From the NCBI RefSeq assembly GCF_040719265.1, contig NZ_JBFDAH010000001.1, positions 62,001-126,000 on the forward strand: a DNA stretch of 64,000 nt, given 5' to 3'. Below, one piece after another: positions 62,850 to 64,000 of this stretch. Origin of the DNA: Aliikangiella maris (GTDB lineage Bacteria; Pseudomonadota; Gammaproteobacteria; Enterobacterales; Kangiellaceae). Made by a program: the position numbers and the translations under genes. The notes under the pieces were generated by a model. It saw only the letters and a list, made by a program, of their open reading frames with translations. It was not told the DNA's origin and ran no database searches. Numbering within the stretch: position 1 is the stretch's first letter; every line of letters begins with the position of its first letter.

Positions 62850-63962
62850 TTGAGAGTGTTACACGTAGTTGGAGATTCAAAATTTGGTGGTGGTTCAGTT
62901 ATTATAAGCCAAATTGTTGTAGCGCAAAAGGAAAAAGGGTATGACGTGAGCGTGCTTACAACAGACCGTGAATTTATTTCACACTTGCAAAGCAAAGGAA
63001 TTAATACCCATCATGTTGATTGTATTTGGCGCAGTTATAACCTATTCAAAGACGTGTTAGGCGTATTTAGGTTAGTTACATTTCTTAATCGTGATGAGTT
63101 TGATGTTGTACATACTCATACAACTAAGGCCGGTTTTATTGGTCGGATAGCGGGAAGGATTTCTGGTTGTAAGAATATTTTTCATACTGTCCATGGATTT
63201 CCGTTTAGTGAAAATAGTTCACTTTTAAAAGTTAGGATATTTGCAATAATAGAAAAATTTTTAGCACGCTTCACACATAGATTAATATTCGTAAGTGACT
63301 ACCATAGAAAATGGGCAAAGGATCTTGGGATTATTTCTAATAATTCAAACGCTATTTCAATTAGAAATGGCGTGAATGCGCCATCTATAAGTGGCGACAA
63401 GGTTAAGGTTCTCAAGGAAAAATTTGGCAATAAAATATCAATTGTATTCGTTGGACGTATTGTTAGAGAAAAAGGGGTTTTTGATTTATTGCATGCGTTT
63501 AGTATATTGAAAGATAGTATTAAAGGAGCACAACTCTTTTTTGTTGGAGATGGACCAGATTTCGAAAAGCTAAAAGATGAAGCTTGTGGGGAAGATGGAG
63601 TGTATTTAACCGGCTTTGTAAAAAATCCAGCTGATTATTTAACGTTAGCCGATATCTTTGTATTACCTAGCTATAGAGAAGGGCTTTCAATTTCAGCTCT
63701 TGAAGCTCAGGCATTAGGAGTACCAAGTATTCTAAGTAATGTAGGTGGTAACATTGAGATAAGTGATAATGGTAAGTCTGCTTTGATTTTTGATGTTGGT
63801 TGCATTTCTGCTTTAGTGCAAAAATTAAGCTGTCTTCTATCTGATGAAAAGCTTTGCGAACGACTTAGGTTGAGTTCAAATGAAAATTTCAATGATAATT
63901 TTACAAGTGAAAAGATGACAACCGAATACAATAACTTGTGTGAAGAAATACAAACGAAATAA
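62850..63962 (+). CDS. GT4-type glycosyltransferase
   Basis: A 370-aa GT-B enzyme starting with TTG, which is supported by AGGTG 5 nt upstream. N-terminal LHVVGDSKFGGGSVIISQ, then VVHTHTTKAGFIGRIAGRISGCKNIFHTVHGFPF, a pattern seen in PglA-like and WcaI-like transferases acting on undecaprenyl-linked acceptors. The donor motif is EGLSISALEAQALGVPSILSNVGG and the domain junction IVFVGRIVREKGVFDLLHAF. It is the last complete gene. The operon probably continues beyond the window, since no initiating sugar-phosphate transferase has yet appeared. Confidence 0.9.
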   Translation: MRVLHVVGDSKFGGGSVIISQIVVAQKEKGYDVSVLTTDREFISHLQSKGINTHHVDCIWRSYNLFKDVLGVFRLVTFLNRDEFDVVHTHTTKAGFIGRIAGRISGCKNIFHTVHGFPFSENSSLLKVRIFAIIEKFLARFTHRLIFVSDYHRKWAKDLGIISNNSNAISIRNGVNAPSISGDKVKVLKEKFGNKISIVFVGRIVREKGVFDLLHAFSILKDSIKGAQLFFVGDGPDFEKLKDEACGEDGVYLTGFVKNPADYLTLADIFVLPSYREGLSISALEAQALGVPSILSNVGGNIEISDNGKSALIFDVGCISALVQKLSCLLSDEKLCERLRLSSNENFNDNFTSEKMTTEYNNLCEEIQTK

Positions 63963-64000
63963 TATTTCGCAGTCTCATGATATTTGTATTGTCGTACTTG

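Overview
The window is about 64 kb of AT-rich chromosome from a gammaproteobacterium. MetJ, CysB, CysG, RfaH with an ops site, and a Wzi/Wzz/SLBB exporter set point to that class. An arginine pathway of Xanthomonas type (acetylornithine carbamoyltransferase plus a fused ArgB-ArgA) on a low-GC background suggests a lineage outside the enterics, perhaps a marine Kangiella-like group. That last placement is a guess from gene content, not a tested assignment.

Layout. 0-8.5 kb holds housekeeping and small genes: the 3' part of a DEAD-box helicase, an M13 peptidase lipoprotein, a QueF-like protein without the catalytic cysteine, a MaoC hydratase, a YugP-type membrane protease and two unknown exported proteins. 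8.6-16 kb is a six-gene minus-strand arginine cluster (argF'-argG-argE'-argAB-argC-argH) that runs through N-acetylcitrulline. It is preceded by what looks like a complete ribosome-mediated attenuator with four consecutive Arg codons. 16.2-20 kb has phhAB for phenylalanine hydroxylation, divergent from a MocR-type regulator, with repeated operator-like sites between them, followed by an SGNH hydrolase.

20.1-25.6 kb looks like a decaying minus-strand locus. A glucanase-like protein with a LecA-like C-terminus has a frameshifted signal-peptide end, a second gene is broken in at least three places, and a TonB-dependent receptor lacks its N-terminus and part of its plug. 25.6-32.6 kb contains palindromic operator-like sites, low-complexity DNA, an unknown HTH-like protein, a GST, a hotdog thioesterase and a REC-PAS-GGDEF-EAL protein whose EAL half looks inactive.

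32.6-45.3 kb is a sulfur and methionine region: metH, cysB, cysG, a cysteine synthase, metJ, and the metB-aspartokinase-metF operon with a MetJ operator at its promoter. After galE and tRNA-Val(GAC) comes a solo MlaC-like gene and rfaH. An ops element then precedes a long Wzx/Wzy-type surface polysaccharide operon running from 48.9 kb to the window end: SLBB exporter, Wzi, Wzz, rmlBADC for dTDP-L-rhamnose, Wzx, Wzy and three GT4 glycosyltransferases. Nine copies of a heptanucleotide repeat fill the gap in front of wzz.

The strongest candidate for something undescribed is the arginine attenuator at about 15.85-15.98 kb. Next are the heptamer tract before wzz, the operator cluster between phhA and the MocR gene, and the cysteine-less QueF relative.
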